Positions 1 through 10,829 of a stretch of 64,000 bases of DNA are shown here, piece by piece. Location: positions 2,323,501 through 2,387,500 of the forward strand of contig CM020507.1 in NCBI GenBank assembly GCA_009823395.1, given 5' to 3'. The position numbers and the translations under genes were made by a program. Below the pieces are notes generated by a model, which saw nothing but the letters and a program-made list of their open reading frames with translations, was not told where the DNA came from and ran no database searches. Source of the DNA: Thamnaconus septentrionalis. Lineage: Eukaryota > Chordata > Actinopteri > Tetraodontiformes > Monacanthidae. Position 1 is the first letter of the stretch, and every line of letters starts with the position of its first letter.

Positions 1-273
1 GGGAAGAAAGAGAAGTGTAGGCAACATGTTTGATGCATAGTCCACATTTTCTACTGCACACCTGGCGATGGCAAACAGACAGAAAAAATCCATCTGTGCC
101 AGGTGAGTGCGTGGGAAACACAGACAATTCTGGTGTAACACGTAATTCTAGCAGAGTGTGGAAAATTGAAAAAAACAGGAAAAATAAGGTGTGAGTGGCT
201 TGAAAAAGGTTCAAACTCCTGAGGAGGCCTCAGGAGAGCAGTGGACAACACGACATTTGAGTGGGAACGTTAC
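1..273 (-). other. kat6a: kat6a intron (5' part only)
   Basis: This stretch follows the splice donor of the kat6a exon (GTAACG on the minus strand, just below 274). No further coding exon is visible before the window edge, so it is read as the start of the next intron. Confidence 0.6.
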
Positions 274-921
274 CTTGTCTTTCTCGTGGGGCAACAAGCG
301 GACCGGCGGCAGCGAATCCAGAGATACCGTCCCGGTCCCGTCCTCCAGCAAGCCGCTGCAGCGGCTGGCCAGCTGGAAGAGCGGCCCCTGCTTGACCACG
401 CGTCCGTGGGCCACCGCCCTCTTCAGGGCCACCCTCAGCTGCTGGTGGAAGATGCCGGGTCCCATGGAGCCGCTACCCGACAGGTAGGCCGCCACGTCGG
501 CCTGGCACTTGAGAAAGCGTTCGATGTTCTTCAGGCCGGAGCCGCCGGGCTCGTGCAGCCCCTCCAGCGCTCGCTTGATCAACTTGTTCCAGTCCAGTCC
601 CGGTTTCTTCACCGAGTGGGAGTGGGAGCTGCAGCCGTGTCCTCCGGAGCTGCCGCCTCCTTTACTCGACTTGGGCGGAACCAAGCGGCCTGGGTTCTCG
701 GGGTCCTTGTAGGAGTTGAGACCCTTGTTGGTGACCTTGAGGATGGTGCCATCCTTCACGCTCAGCTCCAACTGCTCCAGAACCGTTTTGCGGTCCAGGC
801 CGTGCGACATGGAGACGGCATTGCAAATGCGCTCCTCCGACGGTCGCTGCTTCTGCTTCTTCACCTTCTTGATGGCCTCTAGGATCCATTGGGTGTACAT
901 CGGGTTGGCCAGTTTCACCAT
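274..921 (-). CDS. kat6a: KAT6A (MOZ) histone acetyltransferase, first coding exon
   Basis: KAT6A is the catalytic subunit of the MOZ/MORF complex, which acetylates histone H3 in the nucleus. This exon gives the first 216 residues. It opens [20 protein letters not shown], close to KAT6A as I remember it and closer than to KAT6B, which has AIQKIKK and ICHAVS here. Residues 1-77 form the first winged helix, a region reported to bind CpG DNA in this family. A Gly/Ser/His-rich linker covers about 78-108. The second winged helix (H15-like, from [14 protein letters not shown]) covers about 109-187. The exon ends at the conserved LLPHEKDK, in phase 0, followed by donor GTAACG. The start was chosen because MVKLANP is the family N-terminus and the ATG lies in ACCATGG context. 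The PHD fingers, MYST domain and C-terminus would be encoded to the left, outside the window. Confidence 0.88.
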
Positions 922-960
922 GGCTGTGGTCGGAGCAGGTGCAGCGGCCCTGAGGCCTTA
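922..960 (-). other. kat6a: kat6a 5'UTR portion of exon 2 (putative)
   Basis: A plausible acceptor (TTGCAG, with a TTCTTTTGTTTTCCCC tract about 27-45 nt upstream) would start the exon at 960, leaving 39 nt of leader before the ATG. The site is modest. An alternative AG lies two bases before the ATG. Confidence 0.4.
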
Positions 961-1919
961 CTGCAATGACCACACACGCGCTCGCACGGGGAAAACAAAA
1001 GAATGGAGATCAGTTAGCCAAGGAAACACCTGGCCTGCGCCGGAGCGCCGCCGCCGCCTCCTCGTCTACGCCCTCTGCCCGCTGACTATCCCTTGTCCTG
1101 GGGTCGTACAGAGAGTCCCTCTGAAGCCGAGTGTGAGCAGCACGGTAAAGAGCAGCTGACCATAGCACAAACCCCTTGAGATGACCCTTCAGCTGGTAAG
1201 ATGCAGTCTACCCACCACCCGCTCCCAGCCAGGTGAAGGTCCCTGGCGTGAAGCAGGGTGGAGCAGAGACCGTAGCAGGTGTATCGGCGACGGGTACGAG
1301 GTGCTGTAGAACCACCGGCAGGGGCAAAAGGGGCTTTTCTCAAAAACAGTGTATTTCCCCTCCTCCACGTGTATGAGTTGATGCAGGTCTCCAGTCAGTT
1401 AGTCAGTGTGGAACTAAACAATTATCAACGTTGTAGAAAGTGGGCACAGTCTCCAGCATGGGAAAGTAGTGTTTACATCACTGACGGGAGGTCAACAGAA
1501 CTCGCGGTTCTGTGTTGTGTAGAATTCCACAAGGTGTTTCCTCTTCTTTACTTCTCTCTCTTACTGTCTCTCTTTCTTTCACTCTTTCAGCTGTCAGGCC
1601 TTCTCGACACCTCAGGACAGAACCAATGTCGTTCCCCAGGAGAACAGCCGGGACAGTCGCCTCGCTGCCTTACTGGACTCTGTTGGCCGAGGAACCCTAA
1701 GGGAAAGGACGAGAACACCGAGTCAGGAGCTGCGGGAACAATTCATACAACATGAAGGAAAAAAAAGCACAACAACAAAGTGGCGGTAAAAAGGAAAATG
1801 TATGACGTAGATAAGGGGTCACCATCTTTTTGAACCCAGGAGCTACTTTGTGAGTTCTGAGTCATGTGAAGGGCAATCAGTTTGCTACACTCGACTGAAG
1901 TAACAAACTTTCTCAGTTA

Positions 1920-2095
1920 CTACATTCGACTGGTGGCGCAGTGGTTAGCGCTGCCGCCTCACACAAACTTTCTCAGTTAGTTTGCATGTTATTCTCCGGC
2001 TTCCTCCCACAGTTCAAAAACATGCATGTGAGGTCAATGATACTGATCTATGCAAGGACACTGATCACGTTAATGAGTCTTCAATAATCATCAAC
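1920..2095 (+). mobile_element. tRNA-derived fish SINE fragment
   Basis: It contains the head motif GGTGGCGCAGTGGTTAGCGC (A-box-like) and the body motif CTTCCTCCCACAGT followed by AAAACATGCATGTGAGGT. The same motifs recur at 52809-53080. The copy is degenerate and internally shortened. Confidence 0.6.
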
Positions 2096-2870
2096 AATGA
2101 CCAAGAACACTAAAACTTCGTCAAACAGCAATGGTTTACCACACCGTGTCCTGGCACAGATAAACAAAACTATCACGTGGCTTCATGGTTAACAACAAGC
2201 CTGAATATGAAAAAGTGAAATGAGCTGTGATTGTAATCAAGCTTGCTGCTCTGACAAGACTTCACTGACGGAAACGGTGATGGCTCGCCACAAAAAAAGC
2301 ACAACGAGTTCCATTGACAAAAACAACATACAGACTCTCGCAACACATCGGTTGAGCATTAAGGTGTAAACACAAACAGAAGAGGTCCACTAGCACGCTG
2401 ACCACGGGGCTGAGAGGGGGGGTTGCTAACGTAAACACCATGCAGTCAAAACACAGACTGATAGCAAACATTAGCCAGCGGGGCTAGGTCGAAAAAGAGC
2501 AATCACGGCGAACCAAATCAGTGTCCGAGCAGTTGAACCAGTCTAGAGCGGGACCGGTTCCGACCTATTCATCTCAACCCAGAGAGCCGGGGATGGAAAA
2601 CCAGGCTTCCCGCTAACAGCTGTTGTTTAGCGAGCTAACGCTGGTGGCTAGCTGACGAGCTAACGTTACGACCGTGTCACTAACGTTGCCCGCTAACACG
2701 GAACGTAAACAGCAGCAAACGGGGGCGAGACTCGCTGCTAAAGGCTACATAAAGCCAACATTTCCCCCCACCGGAACGACGTTTCAGTGAAGAGATGGCG
2801 GGGAAATAGCTCACAGCACAATAACACGGCGATGTGAATGTGATTTTGACAATAACGTGAGAGCGGGGCC
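2096..2870. other. Non-coding, no gene seen
   Basis: Presumed kat6a first intron. Several GCTAACG/GCTAGC-rich words occur at about 2610-2700. No ORF or RNA gene is supported. Confidence 0.5.
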
Positions 2871-2929
2871 TTGTTTAAAAAAAACAAAAAAAAACCCACC
2901 AAAAATCGGCACAATGCGAGTGGCAGACG

Positions 2930-3700
2930 GCCATCTCAGCTAGCAGGCTTCGTACGGAGAATACGGGGCAGCAGAGCGGTGGCTGGTGCGGCACTCACTG
3001 CACACCGCGCGGCCTTCCCGCCTCAGACGACGTCGGTGGCGGCGGTAGCGAGAGGAGCCTTCGCCCGCTCCACCTTGGTTAAGGCGCCCTCCCACGTAGC
3101 GCAAGAGCCTGCGGTGCGGCGAAGACAAGGCCGCTGGAGCGGAGCAGGCTAGGCCTCGGCTCCGACCCTCCTCCTCCTCCTCCTACTCTTTCGCTATCCC
3201 CCCGCACCCACCCACCTCCGCGGTCACCATCTCCTCCGTTGCCCCGCTCTCCCTCGCTGCCTCTCGCGGTTCTCCTCACCCCCACCCCCTTACTCCCCCC
3301 CTCCCCCGAAAGCCCGAGCTGGTGCTGCCGCTGCCGGGAAGCTCGGGGGTAAAATACAAAAAAGGAGTTTAAAAAAAAAAAACCCGAGCGCCAACCGAGA
3401 GCCAGGCCGCCGTCCCTCGCCGCGCCCGACTTCCGCCGCTACTCACCGGGATTTCGTGTCGAGGTGGCGACGGTGGGGCGCCGGAACCGTGCAGAACGGA
3501 GACAACAACAAGGCTGAAAATGCAGCCGCGGACCAGGGGCTCCAGAGCCGACGCCATCTTTGAGCGAAACAGGAGCACGGCTGGTGGGGGAGGGGGGAAC
3601 ACTGAACCGTCAGGCAAGGACCAAGGGACCGTCTGCGTGGTGCGGGGCCAACATCCAGGGGAAGAAAAATCCACCGCAAGGCGCGCAGGGGCGGCGGCGC
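2930..3700 (-). promoter_or_regulatory. kat6a: CpG island, probable kat6a promoter
   Basis: The block is strongly GC- and CpG-rich, unlike the AT-richer flanks. It lies 2-2.8 kb upstream of the kat6a start codon on the same strand, where a housekeeping chromatin gene would have its promoter. A minus-strand AAAGATGGCG word at about 3552-3561 resembles a YY1 site. The transcription start is not visible directly. Confidence 0.5.
3447..3600 (-). other. kat6a: kat6a candidate untranslated exon 1
   Basis: A consensus donor (CCG then GTGAGTAGC on the minus strand) ends the exon at 3447. The upper bound is a guess. It contains an ATG in strong Kozak context at 3557, open for 37 codons up to the donor. 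If spliced to the proposed exon 2 boundary at 960, the next triplet is TAA, so this would be an upstream ORF rather than a secreted-protein gene. Alternatively it is exon 1 of an unrecognised gene, but no partner exon was seen. Confidence 0.4.
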
Positions 3701-3716
3701 TGTTGCTATGAGAGAG

Positions 3717-3718
<2 letters not shown>

Positions 3719-3754
<36 letters not shown>

Positions 3755-3802
3755 CGCATGAAATGGAAGAAAGGGACAGATGGTGGTGCTAGTGCTGGAG
3801 GT

Positions 3803-3838
<36 letters not shown>

Positions 3839-4098
3839 GGGGTGGAGGGGTGTAGGAAAAGAGAGGGTGTAAGTGTTCTATTCTCCGCTGTGCCACAGCT
3901 ACACAGAGGGAGGCTTTAAGGGAGCGTCTGCATTTTGTCCAGCGGTTGTAAAAAAGAAAAAGAAAAAAGAAAAAAAAAGGAGAGAAGAAGAAAAAGGCTA
4001 AAGCCAATGAACGTGCTCGAACGTTAGAGGGTATTTAAAGATCAAAGTGAGACACAACCCTCCACACTGCAGTGTTTTACAGCAGCTGGCTGCCCTGC

Positions 4099-4148
<50 letters not shown>
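3719..4148. repeat. Microsatellite cluster (TG)n, (GT)n, (GA)n
   Basis: Three dinucleotide arrays: 3719-3752 (TG), 3804-3836 (GT) and 4101-4148 (GA), just upstream of the CpG island relative to kat6a. Confidence 0.95.
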
Positions 4149-4150
<2 letters not shown>

Positions 4151-4239
4151 CCAGAAGTGCGAGGCGACACGCGAGCGCGCGCGCCGCCCAGACCGCCGCG
4201 ATTGCTGATGGGGCTCCTCAGGAGGACTGTCACAGCGCA

Positions 4240-7200
4240 TCTCTAAGCATGTTATTATCCGTCCCTGCAGAGGACTTAATGCAGTTTCTCCTCAGACCGT
4301 AAAAAAAAACACCAAAAAAACCCAGATCTTTCCACCGCCGATAATAATCATGTAAGCTGTCAGCAGCGCTTGTCTGTACAGCGGAGGAGTTCCAAAGTTT
4401 CCCTTCTAATTAATATCTAGACGGGAGAGTAAGCGAGCAGAGCACATTAAAAAGAAAAAAAAAATAATAATACAAAAAATAAAGGAGGCATTGAAAGTCA
4501 GAGTAAATACTCAGTAGTTCAAGTCTAACCCACATGGGATGGTTTCCCAGGTTGTTGGTACTTTAATCTTCAAAGTGTTAAAACAAAAAAGTCAAAGATT
4601 GCAAATGTTGAAAGATCAATTCAAAATCAGCCGTGGCTCCCAAAGCACGGGAGGCTTTTTTTTTTTTTTTTTTTTCCTTTCAGGATTTCATATGTTTTCA
4701 ATTGCATTTAATCTTGTTTGGTTGATAGTAATAATGAAATTACAACCAACCCCTTGGGGAGCAGGTGTGAGCAACTTCAGGTGCCTCGCCTGGATAGTGC
4801 TGTCTTGTTGTTTTAACACCATCGACCACTTCGGTGAAATAATGTTATTTATTAATTCAGACTGTCCGGAAAAGTGTTTTTTTTTTTTCTTCCTCACTTT
4901 GGCCAGCGTAGCGAATCTTCAACGGCTGTGTCAGAAGTCTGGCAGCAATTGCCGTTTTTTTTTTTTTACTGCAGGGGCCAACGCCGAGAGCTCCCTGGGT
5001 GGAAATTAAATTATCTGCAGCTTGGTGTAGGATGGTGTGTACAGGAGTCTCTCCTCAGAGACAGATTATAAAGTGTCTTGAAGGGAGCAATTAGACCCCG
5101 GCGTCTCCCATGTTAGAGGTGTCTTACGAGAGGCTGAGCCGCTGTCGGCGCGGCGGCGATCAAATAAAACCGGCGAAGGTCACACTTTACTCGCTGTTTG
5201 TCTTGCACTTCTTCGGGGACGGATAAATCACGCGGCGGCGGCGACTCGGCACTAATTACAATTAACGGCGGCGTTATTGCACAGATGAGCAGTGCAAGAC
5301 GTTAACGCACTAATGACAGTGCGAGCGCGCCTCCACCATACTGCACCAGTGTGTGCTGTACAGTAGGGCCTGCTAACAGATGGACGGGACTCGGGAGAAG
5401 ATTGCGCCGCATCCATCGTTCCCGGGCCATGAATAAATGATGCGCTGTGGCGCGAAGCACTGCAGAGGCCGCGTGGAGCCGCCGTGCACGCAGCAACGTA
5501 AACAAACTAGCCTGTGGTGTTGATTAAGTGGAGAGGGGAGTTGTTTCTCCGTAATTATAATCAAATTATATTGATTTTCATTAAATATACAGGAGGGCGG
5601 GGGGGCAATATAAAGACGTTAAAGATTCCATTATGCAAAATTCAATCAGACAGTAGTGTGTGTGTGTGTGCGTGTGTGTGTGTGTCTGTCCTGTCAGTGA
5701 AACCCCTCCCAGATATAAGACAAGGTCGTCCTTTACATGATGATTGATTGCCCTTTGTGATGTCAGAAAGTGGGCGGAGAACTCCCCCCAGGTCAGTCAC
5801 GGAAAAGACTGCCCCTCCGCCACACCGCCTTGTTTTGGTCCCTTTGCAAACCTTCAAATCAGTTTCAAGGAGAGGATGCAAACAGAGGGCTAACTACCGG
5901 TTTCAGCCAAGAAAGCGGTTTGTTGCTTCATAAGATTAACGTCAGTGAATTAATGAAGTGGCAAAAGAATCACTCTGTTGCATAAGTTGCCAAAAGGAAG
6001 TTTGTTTGCCTTAATATCAGAAATATTTTTTCGAAAAATACCAGAATGAAAAATTTGCAGTGCATAAACACAATTTCCAAATCATCAATTTCTACCCAAA
6101 TTCCACCAAAATGTCTCTCTTTCTCTTCACACTTTTTAAAAAAAAAAAAATAGTGGTATACTTAGAGTTAAACTTTTCCCAGGGATGGATGTTTGGCTTG
6201 CTGGCCTCAGTCTCTGTCTGCTGTCTGTGGTGGAGGGAAGGAGACAATAATCCTTAGCTTCCTTTTATCCCCCTAATCCCTCCTTTTCACAAATTCCTAT
6301 TCTCTGAGCATCCACCTGCTCGGGGCCCTGAGCCGCCTGCAAGCTGCACCAGTGTCCACCTGCCCCATGTGACTCTGACACACACACACACACACACACC
6401 CTGTCCACCTGATGCACAGCAGCACCTCCTGCTCTCCGGGCCTGCTGGCGCTCACTCTGCTTTCTGTCCCTGCTCTACAAACTCAACTATTGTCAAACAC
6501 AGTGAACATACGACATCCTGCATTAAAAAAAAAAAAAACAACGCATAAAAACAAAAACAAAGCATGAATCATGCATGCATTACAACCGTTATTGTTATTG
6601 TTATTGTTGTTTTTCTTTTTTTTTTTGTTGCCTGATATTTCAGTCGAACCGGGCTTGTTCCCTCTGGAGCTGTGAGCAGGTTGAAGTGCACTTTAAATAG
6701 GATCTGATTGATTGCCTGTTAAGTTGTAGTACTGAGGGGGCGATGTTTGAATGTTGAGTGCAGCTGAGGGGACTGTTTTCCGGGTAAACAAGGCCACTTG
6801 ACGCAAGACTAAAAATAGTCGCAGAGATGCAGAGGTATGAGGCGTCCTGATATTGAACCTGTGATGCAACCTCATGGTCTGGAAACATGTCCTAACCAAA
6901 GACCTCCATCTTGCTGAGCTCCAACTCAACCGCTTTCCTCGTCGGTCTTGGTATCGCAGGACCAATCAGAAGCTTTCAGGGAGACAAACGCAGGAAGCCA
7001 GGAGCTATAGAGCGAGCGGCCTGAGAAGGTCACAGTAAACAGCAAAAAAGAGAAATACAGGAAGTGAGTCTAAAGCCCAGGCTGCTGCTAATGGGATTAG
7101 CATAAAGGCTGCGGTTGCTGCTGTTTTATCACAACTGCAAGGCAAAGAGCGGCGCTGGAGGGTTTCCTTGGAGGAAAAGATGTTTTGGCTTTACTCCCCG

Positions 7201-7580
7201 GCACCAACCAAGACTTGTCAAGACATTATCAAGAGAGCACTGAGATCAAGACAAGGCCGAGACATCTGGGGTTCAAGACCAAGACCAGAACCAGACTTTA
7301 TATTTCAAAGAAATATGTACTGTATATATAGAATAACAAGAACTCAACAACAACTCTGCTCTCTGAGACCACCTTCCAAACACCTGTCAGGTCCAACAAA
7401 GACTCTTGTTGCAAGAATCTTGCTGTAAACAGAGGGCTAAATACGCTGTTTTCTGCCTGGATGTCGAAAGAGAAACACCTGCTGTCAGCCACCTTCCAGT
7501 TAGCACTCTGATTTCTAATAATAATAATAATAATAATGATGGATGGGATTTATATTATACTTTACATTGAACCCACTATT
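4240..7580. other. Intergenic DNA upstream of kat6a
   Basis: No coding exon is supported on either strand. It contains poly-T runs (4655-4675, 4877-4888), short GT (5658-5686) and CA (6382-6399) arrays, and two copies of the AACAGAGGGCTAA repeat (5881, 7427). Confidence 0.6.
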
Positions 7581-7589
7581 CATTCACAC

Positions 7590-7830
7590 CACATTGACAC
7601 TGGTGGTGGTGGAGCTACATGTGTAGCCACAGCTGTCCTGGGGGCAGGCAGACTGACAGGAAGCATGGCAGCCAATCTGCACCAACCTGACCCTCCGACC
7701 GCCACCCAACAGCAATATGGGTTCAGTGTCTTGGCCCAAGGACACAACAACAGACTGGGATGGAGTGGGATTTGAACCGCCAACCGTTCGGTCATTGGAC
7801 AAGCCGCTCTACCCCCGGAGCTACAGTCAG
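7590..7830 (-). mobile_element. tRNA-derived SINE
   Basis: On the minus strand, 7757-7827 reads like a tRNA gene: A-box TAGCTCCGGGGGTAGAGCGG and B-box GGTTCAAATCC, with plausible spacing. It is followed by a body containing the reverse of TTGGCCCAAGGACAC, common in fish SINEs. It is not a functional tRNA because the fold is degenerate and continues into the SINE body. Confidence 0.65.
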
Positions 7831-8083
7831 TCGCACCAGTTTCTGGGTGCATAAAAGCATCACGGGGAGGAAATAAAACACACAGGCTGTGTTGTGTGGG
7901 CCAGCGCTTAAAAGAGGACGGCTGGAACAAACCTGATCGTAAACAAGACATTTCCTAATCCCAAAAGTGACTCAGCTGGAGGACTTCACTGCACGCCCCT
8001 CCCACTTTTCCGGCACATCGGGAGGAAACACGACTCCCGAGTGCAGCTGTGTGTGTGAACCAGCCAGCCAGCCAGCCAACCAA

Positions 8084-8119
<36 letters not shown>

Positions 8120-10200
8120 CAGCTCCTGATACGTGCCACCACAGTTTCCAGGCCTCATGTCTGAGTTCCTGTTTTCACGACTCGCTGACTGGAGTTCCCG
8201 CTCTGGCTGTCTGTCTGTCCGTCTGTCCCCCACTTGCTTTGCTTTTTCATTTTTTTCTCCGTCCGTGTGAAACTGGCGAGCTTCCTGCTGTGGCTGGCCT
8301 CCTGCCAGACCCCCCCCGCCCCCAAACCCCAACCACTTGTCCAACCCCCTCCACCCCTCCATCCTGAGAGCAGCTCAGACGCACAAACGGAAATTTCCAC
8401 GGCCTGTGCCCCCCCACCCCACCTCACCCCTCCCCAACCCCCAACCCCCCCCCCCGTCCCACCCTGTCCGCTGACCCGCCATCGTAAACCCCTCCTCCCA
8501 CCCTGCCTTCAATCCACCGCCACTGGCCGCAGTGGGGGGGTGAAGTGCAGCTTGCCGGCGCTGAGAGAAGACACCCCCTCCAACACCACCACCCTACCCC
8601 ACCCCACCCGACCCGACCCCCACCACCACCCCCAGGCCTCCCCGTCTGGCATCTTCCCTCCTTGAGCTGAGAGCAGAAGAGCTCCAGAGTGCTGCACAGA
8701 ACACTGGCTAGAAGGAAGGTGGGGGAGGAGGGGAGGAGGAGGTGGGGGAGGAGGTGGTGGAGGTCGGGGGGGTCGTTCTCTATGACCAATTGACTGTCCT
8801 GCCACCTCCAAAGTGCCCTGAAGTGTGAGAGGGCTTGGAGGCTTGGCGCGGCGGTCGCTCCTCTGTGGAAGTGCAGTGGAGAGGAGGCGGAGGAGGAGGA
8901 GGAGGAGGAGGAGGAAGCTGGGAAGTCAGCTGTCCTCAGGGTAAATAATAATAATAATGATGGTGATAATAAAACCACGCCTCCTTCTTCCACCCTAGTT
9001 GTTAAAGTCTCGCCAGAGAGTTTCACCTTGACACCGAGAGGTCAAGAGAGGAGACGAGCTGAGCTGCAGTCGGCAAAAAAAGCAACAAAGATTAATGCGA
9101 TATTTACTCAACAAAGAGGGAAATAAAATAGTAAAAAATACTTCAAATTCTTCTTGGGGAGGAGGGGGAAATTCGCTGAAAGCCTTTTCTGAATAATTAG
9201 AGTCTCTCTGAAGGAAAAACAATGCTTGATTATTGATATATTATTACTATTATTTTAATGACTGTACTGAAGCAAAATTAAAAGACACTTGGATGGAAAA
9301 CATCAAGAGAGACAGTGAAACTTTGGGTTGAACTTTCGCGACAATTAAAGAGGTTCTGACGACCGAGCTTGGAATTTAACCACAAAGTCACTGTCACTTT
9401 GAACTGAGTAAAAGGATTTTTGATTTATTTCTTTATTATTTTTTAATTGAGTGCTTTCCTAATTCTAACAAACACATTCTCATCGCACGCCACCTCGTAA
9501 CTCCTTCTGAGCTTCCAATCTCTCTCAGTTTTCAGAGCGGGATGCACCGCAGACAACAATGCTGCCTGCAGAACGTGCACACGCACGCACATAAACACAC
9601 ACACACACACACAAGCGCACACGGATAGAACACACACACATTCCTGTGGGCCTGGCGTGGCGGTGGTGTTGGAGGGAGCTTAACCTCTGGAGCTCTGCAG
9701 GCTGTTTATTGTCTTCGTCCCCTTGGCTCAGTCCCTCCAAATTGCAGCCCTCACCCCGACCCCCCCTCTCCTCTAACGACACATAGTAAACATCAAGACC
9801 CTCTCAATCAATCCCAGAAAGACCCTTCAGCCACCCCTCCGCCTTTCCTTCCTCTCAAAAAAGAGTTATTGCTTAATGGACAACGTATGATGGTTTAAAG
9901 TGATTCCATCAATGTGAGCTTCGGTTTATGATAAAAGCCCCTTGACTTTGCAGTCGTTTATATTAATGGCGGCACTTTCAGATTAGCGCCGGGTGGAAAA
10001 AATAAAGTCCGCCGCCCCAAATTGCATTACGGAGGTTGTAATCGTCTGCGCCGGCCGCTGTTGTTGTGTAAACTGCAGGCTAATGGTTCAATACGGCTCT
10101 TTAATTGAATAATTAAAGTCCTCGTCGGCGTGTGGATGAGCGCGTTTGTCTCCCCCCTGTGCCGGCGAGGGGCAACTGATGGGAGTGCGTTACGTAATCC
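7831..10200. other. Intergenic, low-complexity rich
   Basis: Holds a (CCAG)n array at 8061-8115, C-rich DNA at 8310-8640, (GGA)n at 8885-8915 and a short CA array near 9597. Long proline- or serine-rich reading frames here are products of composition and not genes. Confidence 0.6.
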
Positions 10201-10201
10201 C

Positions 10202-10202
<1 letters not shown>

Positions 10203-10251
<49 letters not shown>
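10203..10251 (+). repeat. (CTG)n trinucleotide array
   Basis: About 16 uninterrupted CTG units, intergenic. No coding frame with other support surrounds it. Confidence 0.95.
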
Positions 10252-10252
<1 letters not shown>

Positions 10253-10774
10253 CGATTAAAACAGATCAGATCAGATCAAGACAGCCGACCGCCTTCAACT
10301 GTGGCCAACACAAACTGAAGGCGTCGTGTCACGGCTGCTTGAACGACTGACTCAGCACAGAGGGCAAAGGTTGAACAGGGAAGGAGATTGTAAAATAAAG
10401 AGTGTGATTGGGCCGAACCGTTTATCAATAGATCCACTTCAACCCGACTTTTCCCTATACAGAAGAGTGAATCTGGAACTTCCCCCTGTGAGCTCGGGCA
10501 AGTGAAGCAGAACCACTGCGGCCAGCCAGACGCTGTCGGTGAACTCCCCCCTCTGGGGTCACCAGTCTGTGGGAGCCAACTCGACCTCCGTCGTGGCGGC
10601 CCAACTCAAGGGCCCCCGAGGCTGCGAGTCCCTTCCTGACCCCTCCGAATCAACACAGCCCCCCCCAACAGCCCAACACCTGCTCATCCATCACGGCTGA
10701 CGTGTCGCTTCTCAGGTGGCGTGGGTTGGGGGCGCTCATCGGGTTCACCTATGGGCTGATTCCGGGCCTGGGGC

Positions 10775-10825
10775 CTTTGTTCTCCCTGTGTCTGCGTGTG
10801 TTCTCTCCAGGTTCTCCAGAATAAT
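10775..10825 (+). mobile_element. SINE body fragment
   Basis: Contains TTGTTCTCCCTGTGTCTGCG and TTCTCTCCAGGTTCTC, matching the body of the SINE at 52809-53080. Head and tail are missing. Confidence 0.5.
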
Positions 10826-10829
10826 TGTT

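Noticed and set aside
241..882. 213-codon plus-strand frame across kat6a
   Set aside because: Antisense shadow of the conserved kat6a exon; the sequence resembles no family.
274..921. Identification as kat6b
   Set aside because: Diagnostic positions ([32 protein letters not shown]) match KAT6A better than KAT6B.
3369..3674. Minus-strand MASALEPLVRG frame resembling a signal peptide
   Set aside because: No downstream partner exon for a secreted protein was found. The position fits kat6a untranslated exon 1, so it was kept only as a possible upstream ORF.
7757..7827. tRNA gene on the minus strand
   Set aside because: The A- and B-boxes are present, but the stems do not pair well and the sequence continues into a SINE body.
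8424..9026. 200-codon Ser/Pro/Gly-rich frame
   Set aside because: Compositional artefact of C-rich and (GGA)n DNA; no motif.
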